Under the pieces are notes generated by a model. It was not told the origin of the DNA. It worked only from the letters and a program-made list of their open reading frames with translations, and searched no databases. Shown one piece after another: positions 1-6,243 of a stretch of 7,912 bases of DNA. The translations under genes were made by a program, and so were the position numbers. This DNA is from Anaerolineaceae bacterium 46_22. Lineage in GTDB: Bacteria > Chloroflexota > Anaerolineae > Anaerolineales > Anaerolineaceae. Location of the stretch: NCBI GenBank assembly GCA_001508595.1, contig LGHA01000051.1, positions 1 to 7,912 of the forward strand, written 5' to 3'. How positions within the stretch are numbered: position 1 is the stretch's first letter; each line of letters starts with the position of its first letter.

Positions 1-54
1 GAAATCATCCACTTTTTCAGGTTTAACCTGTATAAAAACATGAACGATAAACAT
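1..54 (-). CDS. Partial CDS (N-terminus only): probable ABM-domain (quinol monooxygenase-like) protein
   Basis: Eighteen codons are visible, reading MFIVHVFIQVKPEKVDDF, before the gene leaves the window at base 1. A strong Shine-Dalgarno sequence, AAAGGAG on the minus strand (60-66), sits 5 nt before the ATG, so the start is well supported. The opening beta strand followed by 'VKPEKVDDF' is the usual N-terminus of small antibiotic-biosynthesis-monooxygenase (ABM) domain proteins such as YgiN-like quinol monooxygenases. These are roughly 100-residue ferredoxin-like dimers. Eighteen residues are too few to prove the family, and catalytic activity cannot be judged. The gene is transcribed divergently from the pseudouridine synthase gene, with 88 bp between the two starts. 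Confidence 0.6.
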   Translation of the reverse strand, partial: MFIVHVFIQVKPEKVDDF

Positions 55-59
55 AAAAT

Positions 60-66
60 CTCCTTT
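60..66 (-). promoter_or_regulatory. Shine-Dalgarno of the partial ABM-like gene
   Basis: Minus-strand AAAGGAG lies 5 nt before the ATG at 54-52. It is the strongest ribosome binding site in the window and fixes the start of a gene of which only 18 codons are seen. Confidence 0.7.
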
Positions 67-142
67 CAATATCCTTTCCTTTGTCCATTTTATCATCAAT
101 ACATCTAGATAAAATTGATCATTAATAAACAAAGAATAATAT

Positions 143-838
143 ATGACCACCCAAACACCAAATGTAATTTTTGAAAATCAGGACATGCTGGTTATTGATA
201 AGCCGGCTGGATTATTGTCTGTGCCGGATGGTTACGATCCGCAGCTTCCCCATCTACGAAGTTTGTTGGAGCCAATTTACGGCAGTCTTTGGATGGTGCA
301 CCGGCTCGATAAAGAAACCAGCGGTGCTATGGTCATTGCCCGAAATAGCAATGCTCATAGAATATTGAATGAATCATTCAAAAAACGTGATACTTCTAAA
401 ATTTATCACTGCCTGGTATTTCCTGCTCCGGATTGGCGTAGTAAGGATTTACAACTTCCTTTGAGGGTCAATGCTGATCGCAAACACAGGACAAGGGTCG
501 ATGAAAAGCACGGGAAACCTGCCCGATCTATTTGCGAAGTTAAGAGACATCTCAACAGTGGTGCACTTATTGAAATAAAAATTCTTACAGGAATAACACA
601 CCAAATCCGTGCACATCTCCGGGAAATAAATCTGGCAATTTTGGGCGATGCGCTTTACAGCGCTGGTCTTCCAGAACCGCCTATTGATGTCACAAGGATG
701 ATGCTGCACGCACGCAGCTTAAGCTTCCCTGACCCAATAACAGGAGAAATACTGACCTTTTCCGTGAATTATCCGGATGATTTTCGCCAGGCTTATCAAA
801 TGCTCAAGCTGCCCACAAACCTGGATGAAGTGTTTTGA
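143..838 (+). CDS. RluA-family RNA pseudouridine synthase
   Basis: This 231-residue protein isomerises a uridine in rRNA or tRNA to pseudouridine. The RluA-family signature HRLDKETSG is at residues 53-61, with D56 as the expected catalytic aspartate. Other family blocks are the opening strand and 'VIDKPAGLLSVPDG' (17-30), 'LTGITHQIRAH' (148-158; most relatives have R where this has I151), 'ILGDALY' (166-172) and 'MLHARSLSF' (187-195). There is no N-terminal S4 RNA-binding domain, as in the short RluA-type enzymes and unlike RluC/RluD. The length is near that of E. coli RluA (about 220 aa). The target uridine cannot be inferred. The start at 143 is chosen because the conserved domain begins at once; the ribosome binding site is weak (only AAGAA-like). 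The 3' end overlaps radC by 35 bp, tail to tail. Confidence 0.93.
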   Translation: MTTQTPNVIFENQDMLVIDKPAGLLSVPDGYDPQLPHLRSLLEPIYGSLWMVHRLDKETSGAMVIARNSNAHRILNESFKKRDTSKIYHCLVFPAPDWRSKDLQLPLRVNADRKHRTRVDEKHGKPARSICEVKRHLNSGALIEIKILTGITHQIRAHLREINLAILGDALYSAGLPEPPIDVTRMMLHARSLSFPDPITGEILTFSVNYPDDFRQAYQMLKLPTNLDEVF

Positions 839-1511
839 TCGATGTTGTTCCTCGAGAACCCACCACGACATGGTCCAAGATTGGTAATTCCAGCATCTTT
901 CCAGCCTCAATTAACATTCTGGTCAAATTGACATCCTCAGGGCTTGGTGAGGGATCACCGCTTGGATGATTATGGACAATAATCAATGCTGCTGCATTGT
1001 GTCGTATCCCCGCCTTGAAAATCTCCGCTGGACGAACCGTGCTTGCGTTGAGTGAGCCTCGGTAAAGTTGTTCCGTTCGCAAGTGATGATTTCGAGTGTC
1101 CAGCAGTAAAACCCACAATTCTTCTTGCTCTAAAGCTGCCATTTTAAACTGAACCTGGTCAGCGACATCTTGTGGGCTGGAAATTAACCTGCGTTCCTCT
1201 GCTTTTGTTTTGGAAATCCGCCTGCCGACTTCAATTGCCGCTTTGATTTGTGCGGCTTTTGCCGGACCTACCCCTTCCACATTGCACAGCTCAACGAAAC
1301 TTGCACGGTGTAAACCATCCATACCGCCGAACAGGTATAACAAGCGCTGCCCAATTTGAACCGCGCTTGCCCCTTTCATACCAACCCGCAGCAAAATTGC
1401 AATTAATTCTGCATCGTTAAGTACTTCTGCGCCCTGGCTTTCAAGCCTTTCTCGAGGGCGTTGTGATTCCTGGAGATCTTTAATTCGGTATCCCTGCAAT
1501 GAATCTGCCAT
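804..1511 (-). CDS. radC: RadC family protein (JAB/JAMM domain, UPF0758)
   Basis: This 235-residue protein has the two-part RadC structure. The N-terminal part carries a helix-hairpin-helix 'VEGVGPAKAAQIKAAIE' (78-94). The C-terminal JAB domain has the JAMM metal motif H180-x-H182-PSG...S190-x-x-D193, so the zinc ligands are intact. The usual 'P[AR]EIFKAGIRHNAAALI' block precedes it. The family is annotated as DNA repair, but its biochemical role is unsettled; relatives accompany mobile elements and repair loci. The start is supported by GGGAG (1517-1521) 5 nt before the ATG. The extreme C-terminus (residues 218-235, 'GSRGTTSIKTLHPGLWAA') departs from the common 'G.GR[YF]VS[LF][KR]E.G' ending and is the part that overlaps the pseudouridine synthase gene. 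It is divergent from the STAS operon across a 102-bp region. Confidence 0.95.
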   Translation of the reverse strand: MADSLQGYRIKDLQESQRPRERLESQGAEVLNDAELIAILLRVGMKGASAVQIGQRLLYLFGGMDGLHRASFVELCNVEGVGPAKAAQIKAAIEVGRRISKTKAEERRLISSPQDVADQVQFKMAALEQEELWVLLLDTRNHHLRTEQLYRGSLNASTVRPAEIFKAGIRHNAAALIIVHNHPSGDPSPSPEDVNLTRMLIEAGKMLELPILDHVVVGSRGTTSIKTLHPGLWAA

Positions 1512-1516
1512 GATTT

Positions 1517-1521
1517 CTCCC
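1517..1521 (-). promoter_or_regulatory. Shine-Dalgarno of radC
   Basis: Minus-strand GGGAG lies 5 nt before the radC ATG (1511-1509) and supports that start over internal ones. Confidence 0.65.
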
Positions 1522-1544
1522 GTGAAATGAGCGTTGTATTTACG

Positions 1545-1566
1545 GATTGTTGTAAATTAAACAATC
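1545..1566. promoter_or_regulatory. Perfect 7-bp inverted repeat, candidate operator
   Basis: GATTGTT (1545-1551) and AACAATC (1560-1566) are exact reverse complements separated by 8 bp. The element lies in the divergent radC/STAS intergenic region and covers the -35 slot of the extended -10 promoter at 1574-1582, a common place for a dimeric regulator. The sequence shows the symmetry. Binding by a regulator is an inference, and a short repeat in AT-rich DNA could be chance. Confidence 0.4.
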
Positions 1567-1573
1567 TTCACCA

Positions 1574-1582
1574 TGTTATAAT
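1574..1582 (+). promoter_or_regulatory. Extended -10 promoter of the STAS-kinase-phosphatase operon
   Basis: TGTTATAAT is an exact extended -10 element (TG-N-TATAAT). No good -35 is found: the 17-bp slot (1554-1559) reads AAATTA, which an extended -10 can tolerate. Transcription would begin near 1588-1590, about 25 nt before the ATG at 1614. This places the initiation site downstream of the other possible ATG at 1527 and so supports the shorter STAS protein. Confidence 0.6.
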
Positions 1583-1613
1583 ATCATCAAATTGGTCAAA
1601 GAATGGAACGACA

Positions 1614-1949
1614 ATGGAAATTATCATCACAGAAGAACAAAATTGTGACGTGATTAAAATTATTGGCAGGATCGATAGTTACACAACACCAAACATCAAA
1701 GGTTCAATCCAGAACTTGATAAATAATGGACATACCAATCTCGTCATGGAATTGAGCAGCGTGAAATATCTGTCAAGCTCTGGAATTTTAATGTTTGTAA
1801 ATTTCCATAAACAATTATTGAAAAATAAAAACGGTAAGCTGGTCTTTTCTAATGTACCAGAATTGATCTATTCAAACATCAAATTAGCTGGTTTTGACAA
1901 ATTGTTGCAGTTTGCTGAAGATACAGCCGCCGCTATTGACTGCTTTTAG
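1614..1949 (+). CDS. STAS-domain anti-sigma factor antagonist (SpoIIAA/RsbV-like)
   Basis: This 111-residue cytoplasmic single-domain protein is the phosphorylatable switch of a partner-switching circuit. The STAS fold is recognisable: strand 'VIKIIGRIDSYTTPNI' (13-28), then 'LVMELSSVKYLSSSGILMF' (43-61). In the SSSG motif the middle serine (S55) aligns with the serine phosphorylated in SpoIIAA; the aspartate usual before it (DSSG) is serine here, a change also common in other STAS proteins. The frame is open upstream to an ATG at 1527, which would add 29 residues. I reject that start because those residues are not STAS-like and the promoter at 1574-1582 lies inside them. GGAA at 1605-1608 is a weak ribosome binding site. 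It is the first gene of the operon, 11 nt before the ATPase gene, its expected kinase partner. Confidence 0.88.
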   Translation: MEIIITEEQNCDVIKIIGRIDSYTTPNIKGSIQNLINNGHTNLVMELSSVKYLSSSGILMFVNFHKQLLKNKNGKLVFSNVPELIYSNIKLAGFDKLLQFAEDTAAAIDCF

Positions 1950-1960
1950 GAATTTATTGA

Positions 1961-2371
1961 ATGCCAAAAAAAACCTTTCCCGGGAATTTTAGAAGTTTAG
2001 CATTAATCAGTGAATTTATTGTCACCCAGGCACAACAAGCAGGATTTGAACCTAAAGATGTTTATGCCATTCAAACTGCTGTGGATGAAGCCTGTTCAAA
2101 CATTATCGACCATGCATACGGCGGTGAAGATTTAGGAAATATTGCGATCAAAGTAAAAGAAACTGATAGTGCCCTACAAATCATTCTCAGAGACAAAGGG
2201 AAAGAATTTAACCCGGATGATGTACCAAAACCCGATATCGAATCTCCCCTGGAAATTCGCAAAGAACGAGGACTTGGGATCTTTTTCATGAGAAAATTGA
2301 TGGATCAAGTTATCTTTGAATTTTCTAAAGAAAAAGGGAATAAACTCACACTCATAAAAAACAAAAGGTAG
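1961..2371 (+). CDS. Anti-sigma factor-type ATP-binding protein / serine kinase (RsbW/SpoIIAB-like HATPase)
   Basis: This 136-residue GHKL-fold ATPase of the RsbW/SpoIIAB type should phosphorylate the STAS partner and, in its other state, sequester a target such as a sigma factor. The ATP-site motifs are in order: N-box 'VDEACSNIIDHAY' (41-53) with E43 as likely general base and N47 as Mg ligand; G1 box D78-x-G80-xx-F83 ('DKGKEF'); G2 box 'RGLGIFFMRKLMD' (103-115). All key residues are kept, so activity is plausible. AGGAA at 1948-1952 overlaps the STAS stop codon and gives 8-nt spacing to the ATG, so translation is probably coupled to the upstream gene. The phosphatase gene follows after 5 nt. 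No sigma factor is encoded in the window, so what it inhibits is unknown. Confidence 0.92.
   Translation: MPKKTFPGNFRSLALISEFIVTQAQQAGFEPKDVYAIQTAVDEACSNIIDHAYGGEDLGNIAIKVKETDSALQIILRDKGKEFNPDDVPKPDIESPLEIRKERGLGIFFMRKLMDQVIFEFSKEKGNKLTLIKNKR
2363..2368 (+). promoter_or_regulatory. Shine-Dalgarno deciding the TTG start of the phosphatase
   Basis: AAAAGG lies inside the last codons of the upstream ATPase gene, 8 nt before TTG 2377. The spacing is right for TTG and wrong for ATG 2407 (38 nt), so it favours a TTG start with coupled, possibly dampened, translation. Confidence 0.5.
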
Positions 2372-2376
2372 TTATC

Positions 2377-5300
2377 TTGACTCCGATTCAAGATGCTCAA
2401 GAGGTGATGAACCCTTCACACGACCAGATCATAGCATTTGGTAAAAAATTGGCGTCCCTTGGGGATTACCAGAAGCAAAATACCCATCTTACTGGATTTT
2501 TACAGAAATATTTTGGGGGTACAGCTTACATTTGGTTAAAATATCCCCTCAAACACAAACCCGAACTGAAAGCTTCATACCCCTTTGATCCATTGAGAGT
2601 ATTGACTGATGAAATTACGGAAACCAATGACATCCTGACAATAAACAGGGATGAACAATACAGGACCTTGGCAACTTTAGACGCTGGGAATGAAGTTATT
2701 GGATTGATCATCATCGATCGTCAATCCCAGCTTACTGAAACAGAATTAGACTTATTCCGGGCTGTCTCATCTGTAGCTGCAATTGCAATTTACAGCAATC
2801 TTCAAACAGAATTGAAAAATTGGCGTCAAAAACAACTCAGTCTTGTCCGTTCTGTCTCAGCACAAATCTCCCAAATTACAGAATTGAGTGTCCTCACCCA
2901 AACGATCACCAAGCTGGTTCAGGAAACATTCGGTTTTTATTATGTCGCTATTTTCCTCGTCAGCCACGACACAGGGCGGCTTCACTTCAAAAACAGCGCT
3001 GGCGCAGACCATGGCGACCGACCGGAATTTGAAAACAGCGCTCATCCGGGCTTTGAGTTGGGTGAACACATTATTGGTCATGTCGCTAAAACTGGATTGG
3101 AAGTAATTGCCAATGATGTCTCGCTAGAACCCCGGTATCAAATTGTTGATTCTCTGGCAAAAACGAAATCTGAGGCGGTCCTCCCCCTTAAAATTGAAAA
3201 CGAGGTTCTGGGTGTCTTTGATGTTCAATCCGATGAAATTGATGCCTTCGAAGAAGACAACTTACTTGTTCTCAGGGCACTCGCTGATAACATTGCCATT
3301 GCAATAAAGGGCACACAATTATTCCAGGAAGCCCATAACCGGGCTGAACAACTGGCAACCGTATCCGAAGTCTCACGTGCGGTTACCTGTATTCTTGATA
3401 CAGATGAATTACTCCAAAGGATTGTCGATTTAATCAACGAAAGATTTGATTTCCCCTTTGTTCATATATATACAGTCGACCCCGTTCAGGAGAGGTTGGT
3501 CTTTAAAGCCGGCAGCGGTGACAGAACAGCTCTTTATTTGCAATCAGCAGTAAGCTACAAACTTGATGCAGAAAAAGGTCTTCTCCCTGCTGTTGTTCGG
3601 GAAGGGAAAACAAAACTGATAAATGATGTCGAGAAAGAGCCATTGTTTCTTGAATCGCCCTTCGAAACAGCGCTTTCCGGGTCAGAAATGGCCGTCCCGC
3701 TCACCTTCGGCGGCGAGGTTTTGGGTGTTCTTGATATCCAAAGTGAAGAAAAAAAGGCATTTACGGCCGAAGATCAGCAGCTTATGGAAACGCTTGCGGA
3801 CAATCTTGCTATCGCTATACGAAACGCCAGTCTTTATCGTTCCGAAAAATGGCGGCGGCAGGTTGCCGAATCATTGCGAGATGTCGCCGGCATGCTTTCA
3901 GAGAACGCTGATTTACAACAGGTGATGGATGCCATCCTTATGCAGCTTCAAAAAAACCTTCCCTGTGATGTTGCTGGAATCTGGTTGTTCAATGAAGATG
4001 CCCAGGATGCTGATTCAAACAATTCTCGCGATTTGGTCTTAAAAGCTTTTTATACATCTGATGAATATCAACCCGATGGTCTCGACAAAATTGTTCTGCA
4101 TCCTGATCAATGGGTAGAAAACACTTTAAAACAAAAACAGCCACAGGTTCGAAAACCTGAGGACCCAATCGGCCCTATCGGTATGAAATACAACTTGGTT
4201 AAAAACTATTCTTCCATCGCCGCCCCACTTGTAACAGGTGATGAAATTTTGGGGATGCTGACGTTGATCCACCATGAACCGGGTCGGTATGGAAACGAAT
4301 CCCAGAAAATTACTTCCGCCTTTGCGAGTTATGCGGCGATCGCCATAGACAACAATCGTCTTATCAGATCTTCCCAGGAACAAGCCTGGATTTCAACCAT
4401 CTTGCTGCAAGTTGCTCAGGCAACGCAATCACTGACTGATCTAAATGAACTTGTAGGGACGATTGTACGCATCACACCCATGGTCGTGGGCGTCAAGGGT
4501 TGTGCATTATTCTTAAGAGAACCGAACAGCAAAATTTTCTCATTGTTTGATATATACGGGATCGATCCACCAGCGCTTGACGCGATTCCAGAATTGCCCT
4601 ATCCAGTTTTGGAAGCGCCTGTTCTTCAAAATCTCGTTTCGACGCAGCAGCCATTGACAATAGCAGCTCCTGAAAAAGAACTGAATTTGCCTTCTCAACT
4701 GGCAAAAGAATTGTCAAAACATACTTTAATCCTGCTGCCTTTAGCTTCCAGAAACGAATTATTAGGTGCCTTACTGCTTGCAAATGAAAAACAAGGTGAT
4801 CCCAGTGAGATAAATGCGAAAATATTTGGAGATGACCAGTTAAGAATCGTCCAGGGCATTATCCAGCAAACCGCAGTGGCTATTGAAAATATTCGCCTTA
4901 TTGAGGACAAACAAGAAGAGGCGTACGTATCTGCAGTCTTGTTACAATCTGCCCAGGCGATCGTAAGCGGCAGAACCCTGAGTGACATCCTTGATTCAAT
5001 CGTGAGTATCCTGCCTATCCTGGTTGGTATTGACGCAAGTGCCATCTATTTATGGGATGATGTTGAAAACTGTTTTGAAATTTCACATGTCATCGGCAGT
5101 AAAGACAGAGAAAACGCAGAACTTATTGGAGAAGTATATCCACCTGGAGATTTCCCAATGTTGGATGCAGTTTTCCAGAATAATCAGCCTGTTGTTTATC
5201 CATTTATAGAAACCGTACTGCCTGTAGAAGACTGGGACCTCGCATTGCCAGATGAAGGACAACAAAACCCGACGCCAATTTTGCAAAGCCGCTACCCACT

Positions 5301-6243
5301 ATTATTGGGTTTCCCACTATCAGTAAAAGACCAGGTTTTTGGCGTTCTGATAGCACAAGATAAGAATTTTTCTACTAATCGAGAACGCCGGTTTGAACTC
5401 CTGAATGGAATTTCTCAACAAGCCTCACTGGCGATTCAGAATGATATCCTTAATAAAGAAATGCTCGACAGGCAAAGATTGGAGCGCGAATTTCAACTTG
5501 CTCGTGAAATTCAACAAACATTCCTGCCAGACAAAATTCCGGATATGCCAGGATGGGAAATGGCAGTCCATTGGGAAACCGCTCGCCAGGTTGGTGGCGA
5601 TTTCTACGATTATTTTCTTCTGCCCGATGGACGGATAGCCGTTGTTATTGCGGATGTATCTGACAAGGGGCTGGCTGCTTCACTCTATATGACCGTAACT
5701 CGAACGCTGTTGAGAGCTGCGGCATTAGAATCAAATTCACCGGCAAAAACACTTGAAAGAGTAAATGAATTATTGCTTGCCAATTCCCAGAATGGTTTGT
5801 TTGTCACAACTTTTTATGGGGTTTTATCGCTCACCACCGGCACACTCACCTACACCATGGCCGGACATAACCCACCTATGATCATTCGTTCAGATTCAAA
5901 ACAGGTCATTGCTTTAGATAAAGGTGGAATTGCCCTGGGTGCCTTACCCAACATTGAACTTGAAGACCAACAGATGAAGCTCAACCCGGGCGATTGTCTG
6001 GTTCTTTATACTGACGGCGTCACCGAAGCCTTCAATTACCAGGATCAAATGTACGGCGAAGATAGGCTGAAAAGAACATTATTATCTTCTATCGGTAGAA
6101 CCGCCTGGTTTACATTAGAGACGATAGAAAAGGACCTGGATTTATTTAGGGACAACGCGCCATTGAGCGATGACACGACAATTTTAACCATCTGTCGCTC
6201 AGGATCACTGACAGATGACGACGGGGATTTGCGTACCTCGTAA
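2377..6243 (+). CDS. Six-GAF sensor protein serine phosphatase (SpoIIE/RsbU-type PP2C)
   Basis: This 1288-residue soluble protein has no signal peptide or membrane segment. I read six tandem GAF-like domains at about residues 10-140 (divergent), 165-315, 335-485, 505-660, 675-840 and 855-1022. They are followed by a helical linker (1028-1052, ending 'EFQLAREIQQTFLP') typical of RsbU-type enzymes and a PP2C/SpoIIE domain (1060-1275). Metal-site motifs are intact: 'VGGDFYDY' (1072-1079, D1075), 'IADVSDKG' (1091-1098, D1093), 'AGHNPP' (1162-1167), 'LYTDGVTEA' (1210-1218, D1213) and 'DDTTIL' (1265-1270). It should dephosphorylate the STAS protein encoded two genes upstream, under control of signals sensed by the GAF stack; the ligands are unknown. 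The start is TTG at 2377, backed by AAAAGG (2363-2368) with 8-nt spacing. The ATG at 2407 has GAGGTG directly against it, which is too close. The 3' end overlaps the convergent gene by 39 bp. Confidence 0.93.
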   Translation: MTPIQDAQEVMNPSHDQIIAFGKKLASLGDYQKQNTHLTGFLQKYFGGTAYIWLKYPLKHKPELKASYPFDPLRVLTDEITETNDILTINRDEQYRTLATLDAGNEVIGLIIIDRQSQLTETELDLFRAVSSVAAIAIYSNLQTELKNWRQKQLSLVRSVSAQISQITELSVLTQTITKLVQETFGFYYVAIFLVSHDTGRLHFKNSAGADHGDRPEFENSAHPGFELGEHIIGHVAKTGLEVIANDVSLEPRYQIVDSLAKTKSEAVLPLKIENEVLGVFDVQSDEIDAFEEDNLLVLRALADNIAIAIKGTQLFQEAHNRAEQLATVSEVSRAVTCILDTDELLQRIVDLINERFDFPFVHIYTVDPVQERLVFKAGSGDRTALYLQSAVSYKLDAEKGLLPAVVREGKTKLINDVEKEPLFLESPFETALSGSEMAVPLTFGGEVLGVLDIQSEEKKAFTAEDQQLMETLADNLAIAIRNASLYRSEKWRRQVAESLRDVAGMLSENADLQQVMDAILMQLQKNLPCDVAGIWLFNEDAQDADSNNSRDLVLKAFYTSDEYQPDGLDKIVLHPDQWVENTLKQKQPQVRKPEDPIGPIGMKYNLVKNYSSIAAPLVTGDEILGMLTLIHHEPGRYGNESQKITSAFASYAAIAIDNNRLIRSSQEQAWISTILLQVAQATQSLTDLNELVGTIVRITPMVVGVKGCALFLREPNSKIFSLFDIYGIDPPALDAIPELPYPVLEAPVLQNLVSTQQPLTIAAPEKELNLPSQLAKELSKHTLILLPLASRNELLGALLLANEKQGDPSEINAKIFGDDQLRIVQGIIQQTAVAIENIRLIEDKQEEAYVSAVLLQSAQAIVSGRTLSDILDSIVSILPILVGIDASAIYLWDDVENCFEISHVIGSKDRENAELIGEVYPPGDFPMLDAVFQNNQPVVYPFIETVLPVEDWDLALPDEGQQNPTPILQSRYPLLLGFPLSVKDQVFGVLIAQDKNFSTNRERRFELLNGISQQASLAIQNDILNKEMLDRQRLEREFQLAREIQQTFLPDKIPDMPGWEMAVHWETARQVGGDFYDYFLLPDGRIAVVIADVSDKGLAASLYMTVTRTLLRAAALESNSPAKTLERVNELLLANSQNGLFVTTFYGVLSLTTGTLTYTMAGHNPPMIIRSDSKQVIALDKGGIALGALPNIELEDQQMKLNPGDCLVLYTDGVTEAFNYQDQMYGEDRLKRTLLSSIGRTAWFTLETIEKDLDLFRDNAPLSDDTTILTICRSGSLTDDDGDLRTS
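6189..6217. terminator. Hairpin in the convergent gene overlap, possible weak bidirectional terminator
   Basis: CATCTGTC (6189-6196) and GACAGATG (6210-6217) form a perfect 8-bp stem around a 13-nt loop. The stop codon of the minus-strand gene (6205-6207) is in the loop, and the stem lies in the last codons of the phosphatase gene. Neither side has a proper T-run: the minus strand continues GTTAAAAT and the plus strand continues ACGACGGGG. A canonical intrinsic terminator is therefore not shown. A structure that slows polymerase or protects mRNA ends from either side is possible. Confidence 0.35.

Noticed and set aside
67..142. Sigma-70 promoters in the divergent region between the ABM-like gene and the pseudouridine synthase gene
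   Set aside because: The stretch is AT-rich with several TAAAAT/TAATAT-like hexamers, but none has a convincing -35 at acceptable spacing on either strand. Promoters must lie nearby but I cannot place them.
847..859. GTTC-CTCGA-GAAC inverted repeat near the rluA-type/radC gene ends as a terminator
   Set aside because: The stem is only 4 bp with no T-run, it lies inside radC coding sequence, and it is not distinguishable from chance.
804..870. Frameshift near the 3' end of radC explaining its unusual C-terminus
   Set aside because: I read the other two minus-strand frames here and neither restores the usual RadC ending, so a divergent tail is the simpler reading.
1527..1613. N-terminal extension of the STAS protein from the ATG at 1527
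   Set aside because: The 29 codons are not STAS-like, contain the best promoter in the window and have no clear ribosome binding site. They are better read as intergenic.
2407..2409. ATG at 2407 as the phosphatase start
   Set aside because: The purine-rich GAGGTG abuts it with no spacing, while TTG 2377 has AAAAGG at 8 nt and gives tight operon spacing. The alternative would change only ten residues.
3623..3925. 100-codon plus-strand frame inside the phosphatase gene
   Set aside because: It is an out-of-frame shadow of GAF3; the overlapping frame has clear domain motifs and this one has none.
4695..5045. 116-codon open frame on the minus strand inside the phosphatase gene
   Set aside because: It is antisense to well-conserved GAF coding sequence, with no family resemblance and no ribosome binding site, so it is a coding shadow.
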